Shown here one piece after another: positions 1 to 11,200 of a stretch of DNA of 64,000 nucleotides (position 1 is its first letter; each line of letters opens with the position of its first letter). Made by a program: the position numbers and the translations under genes. Source of the stretch: Mesorhabditis belari (taxonomy: Eukaryota > Nematoda > Chromadorea > Rhabditida > Rhabditidae); NCBI GenBank assembly GCA_958450365.1, contig CAUEEP010000754.1, forward strand, positions 320,001 to 384,000, given 5' to 3'. Under the pieces are notes generated by a model. That model had not been told where the DNA came from and made no database searches. It worked only from the letters and a program-made list of their open reading frames with translations.

Positions 1-92
1 TATTGCGGGCTTGTCGCGTAGGCGAATGTCGTGGTCGCGTTGTCTGAAGGGTTTTTCTCTTTTAGTTCTATTCTTATTATTTTTCGGAAAAT

Positions 93-430
93 TCAGAAAA
101 GCAAAATAGAATTTCGGCTCGGGGACTCGAACCCGAGCCATTGACGAGCGGCCGGCTTTGTATCCGACCCTCTTATCCACTGCGCCACATGGTCATGCCC
201 CGGGGGGTCGCGAGAAAAGCCTTTTAACCGAGAAGTCGCCGACCCTTCGCCTCTAAGAGAACATGGGACACATGTCAATCATGGGCCAGATGACGAGCGA
301 TTACCCCGCCACACAAAGAACGCTCATTTAAAGATTGCTCTTTTGGAGATCACTTAAAGATATTCAGCTTAAATCGGTGCCCTAGGGTTTTCGAGGGCGC
401 TGAATCGATTAGAGCTATTCATTTCTACAT
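93..430 (-). repeat. Composite SINE-like element, copy 1 (tRNA-like part at 116-193)
   Basis: Read on the minus strand, this begins with the CCCTCGAAAACCCTAGGG core (near 375-400), continues through ATCTTTAAGTGATCTCC and AATCGCTCGTCATCTGGC, and ends in a tRNA-like stretch with an A-box-like TGGCGCAGTGGATAAGAGG and B-box GGGTTCGAGTCCC. The anticodon stem GTCGG/CCGGC closes an 8-nt loop, so this is unlikely to be a functional tRNA. The same order occurs in copies near 7.6, 21.2 and 33.1 kb. Start and end are approximate. Confidence 0.6.
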
Positions 431-532
431 AAAACTTTATCAAAAATGATATTACTACATCGAATTAGTTTAAATTTGAAGCCATGCTTTAAGCTTATGA
501 TTAGTCAGCTGATTCGCTAGGTCCAGCAGATT

Positions 533-680
533 TAGACCAGTCAGGTCAGGCTCAAGTCCAAGCCAGGCCCAGCTCAGGTCCAAGCCAACCAGGCCCAGGT
601 TCAGCTTAAGCCCAAGCCAACCAAGCCCAGGCCCAGCTCAGGTCCAAGCCAACCAGGCCCAGGCCCAGCTCAGCTCAACT
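533..680. repeat. Minisatellite, unit about 28-33 bp, AGCTCAGGTCCAAGCCAACC-type
   Basis: Repeated AGCCAACCAGGCCCAGG and AGCTCAGGTCCAAGCC blocks directly downstream of the 693 splice donor on the minus strand, so probably intronic. Confidence 0.8.
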
Positions 681-692
681 CTCAAACCTTAC

Positions 693-2087
693 CATTCATG
701 AGATCATCTGGATACAGAAGTGATGACAATTCAGGCTTTGTTGTGCTTATTTCGGTGGTGGTTGTCGTTGTCGTTGTCGTTGTTGAAGATTCTTTCGTTG
801 ACTGAAACACTTTTCTTCCACGAAGCTCTAAAATCTCTTACTGAGCCAAGGAATTCCGCTGTATAGTCTAAAGTGGTTGCTTGCATTGCTGGCTTCACTG
901 TAGTCGTCTCTAAAACTTTTCTAGTGTACAGAATTATCGATTTCTCGTTTTTGGTGAGTCAAAAAGGAAAGGGAAACAAACCGAACGAATCCGGATACAT
1001 TGGCGAGGTGGCATAAGGGAAATCGTACTTCGCAGTAGACGTTAGTGGGGGCTAAAGAAAGAATTCTAGAAGTTCTAGAAGCTCTAGAGATTCTAGAAGC
1101 TCTAGAAGCTCTAGAAGCTCTAGAAGCTCTAGAAGCTCTAGAAGTTCTAGAAGCTCTAGAAGTTCCTACCGTTTGAGATTCACTAGAAGGATATTGTGGA
1201 GTTGTGCGATAGGCGAAAGTCGTCGTGCCCTTGTCTAAATGGATTGCAATTGGAAAACAAGAATGTAGCAATTCTTGGTTACAAGAAGATACTGGTAGGC
1301 CAGGCCTGGGTTGTAAGTCTTCCCAGACCTGGAAAAGGTTCCTGGCTTGATCTAAGCCTAGGTTTAGGCTTCTGGCTTGGTCTGAGCCTGCTCTGAGCCT
1401 AGTCTGAGCCGCTGAGCCTGCTCTGAGCCTAGTCTGAGCCTGCTCTGAGAGCTAGTCTGTCATGTCCTCTAGAGCTGGTTCCAGAGATGGCTATGGCCCT
1501 AGAGCTGGCTCCAGAGCTGGCCATGGCTCTAGAGCCGGCCATGGCTCCAAAGCTGGTTCCAAAGCTGGTTCCAAAGCTGGCTCCAGAGTTGGCTATAAAG
1601 CTGGCTTCAGAGCTGGCTCCAGAGCTGGCTTCAGAGCTGGCTACAGAGCTGGCCAGAGCTGGATCCAGGGCTCGAGAGCTGGCTTCAGAGCTGGTCATGG
1701 CTCCAGAGCTGGCCGCAGAGCTGGCCATGGCTCCAGAGCCCTAGTCCTGGCTCTGATTCTGTTACTGATCCTGGTATTGGCCAGAAGCCTGACCAAACCT
1801 GTTTGACCTAGCCTTGTCCTGCTTTACAATAAGCCTGTCGCCAATGGGATACATAGCTCATTGATAGAGCATTCGCCTGATAAGCGAGCGGGTTCGAAAC
1901 CCCGCCAACCATTTCCAAGCCAAAACCAAAGCCAAAGCCAAAGCCTAAGCCTAGATATCTATCTATCTAGATATTCAGCTAACTTCAAGTGAATCTAACA
2001 AACCATTCATCAAATCGTCTGGATAGAGAAGTGATGAAGCTTCGGGTTTGATCGTGCTCTGGAAATTGTTCTTGTTTTGTATTGAAT
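693..2087 (-). CDS. Thr-rich C-terminal exons with duplicated module, probably continuing the amine oxidase gene; runs off left side
   Basis: Four phase-linked exons: 2004-2087, 1170-1234, 842-907 and 693-801. If the oxidase exon ends at the gtgaga donor at 2380 (phase 1), the phase-1 exon at 2087 follows in frame, so these may be an extension of the oxidase or a separate gene. Exons 2004-2087 and 693-801 both end in KPExSSLLYPDDLMN with the same phase-1 donor, a clear module duplication. Exon 1170-1234 (TTTFAYRTTPQYPSSE) and exon 842-907 (TTTVKPAMQATTLDYTAEF) are Thr/Pro/Ser-rich. The last exon contains ten consecutive Thr codons (ACR/ACC). Introns are 40 nt (802-841), 262 nt and 769 nt; the larger two hold minisatellites. 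No downstream exon or stop was found before position 1. A mucin-like, O-glycosylated stalk is inferred from composition only. Confidence 0.6.
1066..1169. repeat. Intronic minisatellite, 9-bp unit AGCTCTAGA
   Basis: About 11 copies starting immediately inside the intron from the donor of exon 1170-1234 (minus strand). Confidence 0.9.
1389..1800. repeat. Intronic minisatellite, 12/18-bp units of CCAGAGCTGGCT type
   Basis: Degenerate tandem TCCAGAGCTGGC / CCAAAGCTGGTT units preceded by TGAGCCTGCTC repeats. The Ala/Ser-rich ORFs on both strands are translations of this array, not genes. Confidence 0.85.
1842..1912 (+). tRNA. tRNA-Ile(GAT)-like sequence, probably degenerate
   Basis: TAGCTCATTGATAGAGCA forms a D-arm, TTCGC-CTGATAA-GCGAG forms an anticodon arm with a 7-nt loop reading GAT, and GGGTTCGAAACCC gives a B-box. 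The variable loop is almost absent, the T-loop is one base too long and the acceptor arms pair poorly, so function is doubtful. It lies in an intron of the Thr-rich exons on the opposite strand. Confidence 0.4.
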
Positions 2088-2216
2088 CTGGTTATACTGG
2101 TTGATCGGGACTGGCAGAGTAGGGAGTAGCTCGAGAAGGAGAAGAGACGGACGGGGATGGGTCTGGAAAGGGATTGGATAGTGCTGAAGGGTAGGTTACT
2201 GTAAGTAGAGTAGGAA

Positions 2217-5200
2217 TTAGAGCTGGGATTTGGATTTGGAGCCAATTTGGAGCTCTAGTACAGCTTGTACAGCTTGTACAGCAGCTTGTACAGCTTGTAC
2301 AGCTTCTACAGTAGCTTGTCCAGCTTGTACAGTAGCTTGTACAGCTTGTACAGCTTGTACAGTAGCTTGTAAAGTCTCACTTGCAGCCAGTTGCTTCAGA
2401 ACTTGTTCAGCGACGAGTTGCCCGTGCAAAACTGCTCCATTCATCATGCCCATTGACTCTTTTGAGAGCTCGGCTGAGGTGAAATGAATGGACTAAATGC
2501 AAATTGAAAATTCGATAAGTATTAGTAAGCAAAAGCGTTTCAAAGCACAATTCCCTTACCGGTGATTGAAGAGAGAAGCGCTTGCGTCTTTGCTAGAGAG
2601 AAAATCGGATATTTGTATTTCATAAACAATATAGAAATGTTTATAAGCTAGATAAGCTCTTTTCTCATTCATTTCTTTACTTTAGAGCATCTTGCGCTTG
2701 AGCTGAGCTTGAGCTGAGCTAGCTTGAGCTTGAGCTGAGCTAGCTTGAGCTGAGCTTGAGCTGAGCTAGCTTGAGCTTGAGCTGAGCTAGCTTGAGCTGA
2801 GCTTGAGCTGAGCTAGCTTGAGCTTGAGCTGAGCTGAGCTAGCTTGAGCTTGAGCTGAGCTAGCTTGAGCTGAGCTTGAGCTGAGCTAGCTTGAGCTTGA
2901 GCTGAGCTAGCTTGAGCTGAGCTAGCTTGAGCTGAGCTTGAGCTGAGCTAGCTTGAGCTGAGCTTGAGCTGAGCTAGCTTGAGCTTGAGCTGAGCTGGCT
3001 TAGCTTGAGCTGAGCTAGCTTGAGCTGAGCTTGAGCTGAGCTAGCTTGAGCTGAGCTTGAGCTGAGCTAGCTTGAGCTTGAGCTTGAGCTGAGCTAGCTT
3101 GAGCTGAGCTTGAGCTGAGCTAGCTTGAGCTTGAGCTGAGCTAGCTTGAGCTTGAGCTTGAGCTGAGCTTGAGCTGAGCTAGCTTGAGCTGAGCTTTGAT
3201 TTACTCAAACAAACCTCTGAATACGGTGTATTGTCATCGATGCTTAGTGCGCCAAGAAGTGAAAGAACTGAAGCATCTTTTGAGACGGGCAACACTCCAA
3301 TAGATCCCAGTGAGTACTGATCGTTGTAGAATTGATAATCGCTAAAGTTTACAGAGTTTTGTAAGCTTCTAAGACTTGAAGACTTCTAGAAATGGTCTAA
3401 GAGAGGAAGAAGGGGCTAAGAATGGTCTAAGAATGGTTTGAAGAAGGGAAGAGGGGTCGAAGAGTGGTAAAAGGGAGAGAGAGGGGGGTAAAAGTGTTTT
3501 AAAAAAGAATGGTCTAAGAATGGTCTAAGAATGTTTTAAGAAAGAAAGAAGGGTCTAACAATGCTTTAAAACTTTGTTATTACAATTTAGATCCTTCTAA
3601 ATGCTATTTAGATCTATCTAAATAGAATCTAGATCTATCTAAATCCTATTTAGATCTCTCTAAATGCTATTTAGATCTATCTAAATGCTCTCACCTGATA
3701 TCCATTGGCTGAGGCGCATTCGGGAAAGTGATCTCAATCAGATTTTTGTAGCTTGATTGCCTGAATCAGATAAATACTATATAAATCAACTTTCCATATT
3801 TCAATCTATCTCAAAATGAATCTCGAAAAACCTCTGTGCTTCGGTGATATTCTCGGATTTGAAGTGAGCAATGCCCCAAAGGATTCCCGTCACTCCATCG
3901 TGGCCTAAAGACGAGAAATTTGTCTAGATTCCGAGAAAGATTCTCTAAATTACGCACAGTAGTACGGTAAAGTACAGTAGTACGGTAAAGTACAGTAGTA
4001 CGGTAAAGTACAGTAGTACGGTAAAGTACAGTAGTACGGTAAAGTACAGTAGTACGGTACAGTACAGTAGTACGGTAAAGTACAGTAGTACGGTAAAGTA
4101 CAGTAGTACGGTAAAGTACAGTAGTACGGTAAAGTACAGTAGTACGGTAAAGTACAGTAGTACGGTAAAGTACAGTAGTACGGTAAAGTACAGTAGTACG
4201 GTACAGTACAGTAGTACGGTACAGTACAGTAGTACGGTACAGTACAGTAGTACGGTACAGTACAGTAGTACGGTACAGTACAGTAGTACGGTACAGTACA
4301 GTAGTACGGTACAGTACAGTAGTACGGTACTAGGAGAATCTAAATTAGCTAAAGTATTCAAAAGTCTAAAACTTACCACAAAGATTGTTCTCGCTTGTGT
4401 CAAACGTCGTCGCCCAAAGCAAATCATCAACAACTCCCGAGTAGATTATCTAAAGTTTAATCTAAATTGATCTAAAGCAAGGGTACTATACTTAGAAGTA
4501 CTTCCTTACAGTACTTCCTTACAGTACTTACTTACTGTACTTACTGTACTTCCTTACAGCACTTCCATACAGCACTTCCTTATTGTACTTGCTACTTAGG
4601 TACTTACTTACAAGTACAGTACCTTTGTCCTTAATTTGTCCTACAGTACTCATCTGTATAGTACTTGCCTGTAAGTACAGTACTTGCCTGTAAGTACAGT
4701 ACTTGTCTGTAAGTACATTACTTGTCTGTAAGTATAGTACTTATCTGTAAGTACAGTACTTATCTGTAAGTACAGTACTTATCTGTAAGTACAGTACTTA
4801 TCTGTAAGTACAGTACTTGTCTGTAAGTACGGTACTTATCTGCAAGTATGGTACTTGTCTGTAAGTACGGTACTTATCTGTAAGTATGGTACTTGTCTGT
4901 AAGTACAGTACTTGTCTGTAAGTACGGTACTTGTCTGTGAGTACGGTACTTGTCTGTGAGTACAGAAATTCGTGCATACGGTAACTACAATACTCAGCCG
5001 CTCACCTCTGCCGTACCTCTGACAGCACGACTTTTACAATACCGGCCCACAAAACTACAGCATCACCTACACTACCCGACACTACTTAGTACAACGTTCA
5101 GGCACCTACAACACCTAAAATACTGTCGTACGTTTGACAGCACGACTTACAGTACCACTGACAGCCTCAGAAACTACCCACCTGTCCACTGTTCCCATTC

Positions 5201-8200
5201 TCGCGCCAAAACGGTTTTGCGTACGTCATTGCGAAATACGTAGCGAATCCACGGGGTCGATAGTTACCTAGAAAATCTCATCTAACGTCAAAATATTTAA
5301 ACTAACGCAAAAAATTGGTCATCTTCTCAGGCAATACTGGAGACAAGTCGATGTTTGAGGCGACTGCTGGAGGGACGGCGATGATTACCTAAAGGATTCG
5401 AGAAAGTTTGGACTTGAGTTTAGGGTTTTCTAAAAGACCGGCCTTGCCTAGCTTTAGGAAATGTGGATCTGGCTCGACTAACTTTAGTTGGACTTGGTTT
5501 CTGGACTGTCTTCTCCTGTCCGGCTTGATCTGGACCTAGCTTTACCTGGACCTAGCTTTACCTGGACCTAGCTTTACCTGGACCTGGACTAGGTCTGGGC
5601 CTGGACTAGGTCTGGGCCTGGACTAGGTCTGGGCCTGGACTAGGTCTGGGCCTGGACTAGGTCTGGGCCTGGACTAGGTCTGGACCTGGACTAGGTCTGG
5701 ACCTGACTAGGTCTGGACCTGGACTAGGCGGACCTGAAGGTCTGACCTGGACTAGGTCTGGACCTGGACAGGTCTGGACCTGGATAGGTTGACCTGGATA
5801 GGTCTGGACCTGGACTAGGTCTGGACCTGGACTAGGTCTGGACCTGGACTAGGTCTGGACCTGGACTAGGTCTGGACCTGGACTAGGTCTGGACCTGGAC
5901 TAGGTCTGGACCTGGACTAGGTCTGGACCTGGACTAGGTTCAAATCAATCCAAGCAACGTCAGGAGTATTAGCTTGAGGTCCTGGTGTTCTTTCTTTCTT
6001 TCTATCTTCTTCCTCTTATCTTCCCGTCTTTCTATCTTCTTCCTCTTATCTTTCCCTCTTCCTTTCTTCTTCCTCTTATCTCCCCGTCTTTCAACAGCAA
6101 TTCAAGCTACCAAATAGCTGAATTGCTTGAGCAAAAGGTCAATCTTTCAATCCCATCTACGGAAATCTACCTTTTCTCGTTAATTCCTGACCTTTTATTA
6201 TCTATTTATTAAAATGAGATCTCAAACCTGTCTCGCCATCAATTCTTTCCCGTTTACTGTCACTGATTGAAGAGAAGGGTTCACTGGAAATGAGATTTCA
6301 CAAAGAACTTTTGTTAATTGTTCATTTGATTGACTAAAATATGAAATTTGGCATCTAATTTGTGATCTAATTTATGATTTTTCTTCCTATTGTGTCTCCT
6401 CGGGCGAGGAGACACAATAGGAATAGGAAGACACAGCTCTCGGGACAATAGGAAGACACAGCAAGACCTAAGAAGTACGGATATGCGCCAGCTCTTGAGA
6501 CTCAGAGATCCAGTGGTCGAGAGAAAAAGACTCAGATGGGCTGACAGAAGAAGAACACGGCCAGAAGAACAGACACATGGACGATACGGAGTCGATATGG
6601 AGATCAGAGTGGCTACCACGAGACCAGAAGAGGCCCATCGGAAGACCAGCAACAGGGAGCACAAGAGTGGGGCACAAGAGTGACAGAGAGGGTCAGAGAA
6701 AGTGGCAGAGAGCGTCAGAGATCGCTAGAGAGCGTCAGAGACGCTAAGAGCGCAAACGCTAAGAGCGTCAGAGACGCAAGCGCAGGATCGCTAGGGCGTC
6801 AGAGACGCTAGAGAGCGCAGGACGCAGAGGCGTCAGGCGCAGAGAGCGTCAGAGACGCAGAGAGCGCAGGATCGCTAGAGGCGTCAGAGATCGCTAGAGA
6901 TCGTCAGAGATCGTTAGAGATCGTCAGAGATCGTTAGAGATCGTCAGAGATCGTTAGAGATCGTCAGAGATCGTTAGAGATCGTCAGAGATCGTTAGAGA
7001 TCGTCAGAGATCGTTAGAGACCGTCAGAGATCGTTAGAGACCGTCAGAGATCGTTAGAGACCGTCAGAGATCGTTAGAGACCGTCAGAGATCGTTAGAGA
7101 CCGTTAGAATGCAACCACCAGCACAAGTAAGTCGAAGACTTCGAACCAGAAACAACCAAGATAGGAAACACTGGATGACAATAGGGATAGAGTGGAAGCA
7201 GGTTATGATCGCAAATAGAAGCACAGCGCAACACCTAGACAGCTCAAGAAACCCTGACCTTGAGTGATTGCTGTCACGGGACTATTGTAGAGAGTCTGTA
7301 GACCATTTCGTGTGGAGAGTTTACTGAAATTTGAAGAAAATCTTGTTTATTATGGAGAAATCGATAAAATCGAGCTTTTTTTGACATAAAAATCAATTTT
7401 CTGATCAATTTTTGGAAGGAAATCTGAAAAGAAACCCACTCAATCAAAGCGGCTAAGCCTTCTTTGACTCTTAGCCCAGCTCCGTGTCCCATCTCTGCCA
7501 GCACATCGTCAACCGTACCTAAATATTAAATAACTCAATCACTCAACACCATTTCAATCGATTTAAATGAAAGTCTTGCAAATCGAGCTAGAATTGAGCT
7601 AGAATCGAGCTAGAATCAATAAAATGAATAGCGCCAATCGATTCACCGACCTCGAAAACCCTAGAGTACAAATCGAAGCGAAATTTCTTTTTTTAAGTAA
7701 GCGAAAAAGTATCCGCTGAGTTGCTGAGCACAATCGCTTGTCTTCTGGCACACCGTTCTGATAGATGTTGTTTAATAGACGTCTCTTTTTGTCCTCTAGC
7801 TCGAGCTCATTTTCGCAACTCAACCAACTAGCGAGGTCGTGCATTGCCAAAGCTTTCGACTACCAGCCACTACCGACTACCAGCTACCAGCTTCGACTAC
7901 CAAAACTCCTGTCCAAGGGTCCTGCTCCGTCCCTCTACGTTCAATGTGTTTTAATTCAACCAGTTTAAGCCCCAGTTGTAGTATAGGGGATAGTGTGCTT
8001 GTCTACGGAGCTGGCTCGAGTTTCTGGTGGTGGATTCGATTCCACGAGTTGACAAACCGTTGCTTTTCCTTTTTCAGAATAATATTTTCGTTTTTCACAA
8101 ATTGTGATACTAATTTTGCTTTATTTTAATGATTTTAATCATTTAAAGTTCACGAAGTACTATCCTAGTGAAGGCTAGGCCTGAGCCAGCCTGAGCCAGC

Positions 8201-11200
8201 CTGAGCCAGCCTGAGCCAGCCAGCGCAAGCCTAAGCCAGCCTAAGCCAGCCTAGGCCAGCCTAAGCCAGCCTAAGCCAGCCTAGCCAGCCTAAACCTAGC
8301 CTAAGCCAGCCTAAGCCAGCCTGAGCCAGCCTAAGCCAGCGCAAGCCTAAGCCAGCCTAAACCTAGCCTAAGCCAGCCTAGGCCAGCCTAAGCCTAAGCC
8401 AGTTTCGCTGCTTTCAACGTCACTATGCCCAGACTCTTGAGACCAATTCTTGCCTTAAATTTAGTTGTACTTTTGATAAAAATAGCTACAAACTGCTGAA
8501 TTTCCATCTTTTTAAATAAAGATACTAGCTAAGACTCAAAGTTGAGCTGAGATTTACCTAAAATTAAAACTAAAGACTTCAAAAACTTCAAAAGCTTTCC
8601 TTTTCAAGCTCTCAAGCTCTCAAGCTCTCAAGCTCTCAAGCTCTCAAGCTTCAAGCTTCAAGCTCTCAAGCCCTCAAGCTCTCAAGCTTCAATTCCCACC
8701 ATCTTCACTACTCGCAGTGAGCAGAAGTTGAAGTGGTGAAACGGCGGTGTCAGGTGCATCATAGAAAGTCTGAAATCGCAAGATATTGAACTTTTAGGTT
8801 CAATTAACTTTTAGAAACTTCTAAGCTGTCCTTCTAAACTTCTAAGCTCTAATACAATGTTCTATAAACTGAAAAAAGCTTGATTTTCCATTTAGAAAGC
8901 TGAAAAAAGCTTGATTTTCCTTTATTCTTAAACAATATCTCATTCTGCAACGAGCTAAAACAGTCCTGCGACTCTTTCAGCTCGATAAAATCATTTTGAA
9001 ACAGTCCTGCGACTCTTTCAGCTCAATAAAATCATTTCTTTCAAACCTGTAACAATCTCTTCATTCCATCACCATCAGATTTATCCAAATTATTTGTTTG
9101 AATGAATTTCGCGCATGATTGAGACGCCAAAAGATCAAGATCACTTGAGGCGAGAACGGTGTCGATTGTCGGCGATCCACCGAGGTTTGATGTCCATGTG
9201 TAGGAGCTGGAAAAGAGTGGAAAGAGTGGAAAGAGTGGGAACGATTTGAATCGAAGCGATGCTTGAAGCTATGCTCGTAGCTATGCTCGAAGCTCAGCTC
9301 GACGCTATGCTTGAAGCTATGCTCGAAGCTATGCTCGAAGCTCAGCTCGAAGCTATGCTCGAAGCTAGCTAGCTATGCTACAGTAGGCTTGAATTCCTAA
9401 GATTCCTATGAGCTTTTCAGACCAACCGTTTCCTTCTGCGAAACGCTGAAGTGACTGTTGACTGTGGAGTGCCTTGGATCACTGTTCTCTCGCCGCAGAG
9501 TGGCTAAATTTCAAGAGAAAGCTCAAAATTGTCTTTTATTTAAGATCTTTAGCGATAAATCTAGATCAATGCTTAAATTAAAGCTGTTTAAAGCTGTTTG
9601 GTGCGGCTAGAGTGATCTATTAGAGCTACAGTAGTCTATTAGAGCTACAGCAATCCATTCCAGCTACAATGAGAGCTACAGTAATCCATTCCAGCTACAG
9701 TAATCCATACGAGCTAGAGTAATTCACTGGAGCTACAATAGTCCATTAGAGCTACAGTAACCCATTAGAGCTACAGGAATCCATTAGAGCTACAGGAATC
9801 CATTCCAGCTACAGTAATCCATTAGAGCTACAGTAATCTATTAGAGCCATTAATCCCTTCGAGCTACAGTAATCCCTTCGAGCTACAGCAACTCATTAGA
9901 GCTACAGTAACCCATTTAAGCTACAATGAGAGCTACAGTAACCCATTGCAGCTACAGTAATCCATTCCAGCTACAATGAGAGCTACAGTAATCCCACCTG
10001 TTCCTCCACGGTCAATCCAAACTGTAAAGCCAAATCGAGGATCCCACGGTGCTTCAAGGAAACGAATTGAGATCCTAAAGTTGATAAATAGTACCGCAGT
10101 GTCGGACTACTGTCGGAGTACTGTAGGAGTACTGTCGGAGTACTGTAGGAGTACTGTCGAGCAAACTGACCAATATCGATCGATTTCGGCCCTTCGGGAG
10201 TGTTCATTCGATGTGACATCACCCGGCCACCGCTCACATTCCTCGCCTCTAGCACCAAAAGACTTGTGGAAGGGTTTTGCTGAAAAAAAGGGCTAAATTC
10301 AATAGCAGATCTTCAATAGCAGATCTTCAACAACAGATCTTCAACAACAGATCTTCAATAGCAGATCTACAATAGCAGATCTTCAATAGCTGATCTTCAA
10401 CAACAGATCTTCAACAACAGATCTACAATAGCAGATCTTCAATAGCTGATCTTCAACAACAGATCTTCAACAACAGATCTACAACAACAGATCTACAATA
10501 GCAGATCTTCAATAGCTGATCTTCAACAACAGATCTACAATAGCAGATCTTCAATAGCAGATCTTCAACAACAGATCTACAATAGCAGATCTACAATAGC
10601 AGATCTTCAATAGCTGATCTTCAATAGCTTAATTAGCAGATCTACTCTATCAGAGCTCTACTTTGAAACTTGAAAAGTATTCCAGTTTTTTCTTAAACAA
10701 AAACTTACATCAAGGATTCGATTTGCGGCTGAAAGTCCGGCTAAACCAGCGCCAATCACGATGACGTCATAAGCCTGAATTCGAGTTTAGTTTAGAGAGG
10801 TTATTGTAATGTAAAGTGATCTTTGACTAAAGTGATTTTTTTCAATCATCTACTGAGCCGGTCTGAGCCAGTTAAATGCTATGCAACCTATACCATTCGA
10901 CGCAGAATTTTACGCTGATTCCAAATCTATCTTCCGTTTCTGTTAGAGGAGAATCTGTCAAGAGTTATAAGCGTCTAAAGTTTTGTTAGTCTAGCTTTGT
11001 TAGTTTAAAGCTTTGTTAGTCTAGCTTTGTTAGTCTAAAGCTTTGCTAGGCTAGGAAAATGTGGTCTTTGCGGTCCCGTTTAGGTCTTAACGGCTTCCTT
11101 GAGGTCTGGAATAGGTCTGGAATCGATGCACCCGTGGCCAAGTGGTGAAGCGATCGTTTCTAGAGCGAGAGCGCTCGTTTCCAGAGCCAAACCTCACAGG

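Noticed and set aside
4500..5945. CRISPR-like regular repeats
   Set aside because: No unique spacers; these are contiguous minisatellites in introns of a eukaryotic gene.
6314..6683. Overlapping 97-116-codon ORFs around an inverted repeat
   Set aside because: They sit in an oxidase intron on both strands and show no motif; the hairpin and repeats explain the open frames.
7436..7518. Resemblance of VDDVLAEMGHGAGLRVKEGLAALIEW to the C-terminus of NAD-dependent sugar epimerases
   Set aside because: Exon phase and its position between amine oxidase exons fit the oxidase; the resemblance is short and composition-driven.
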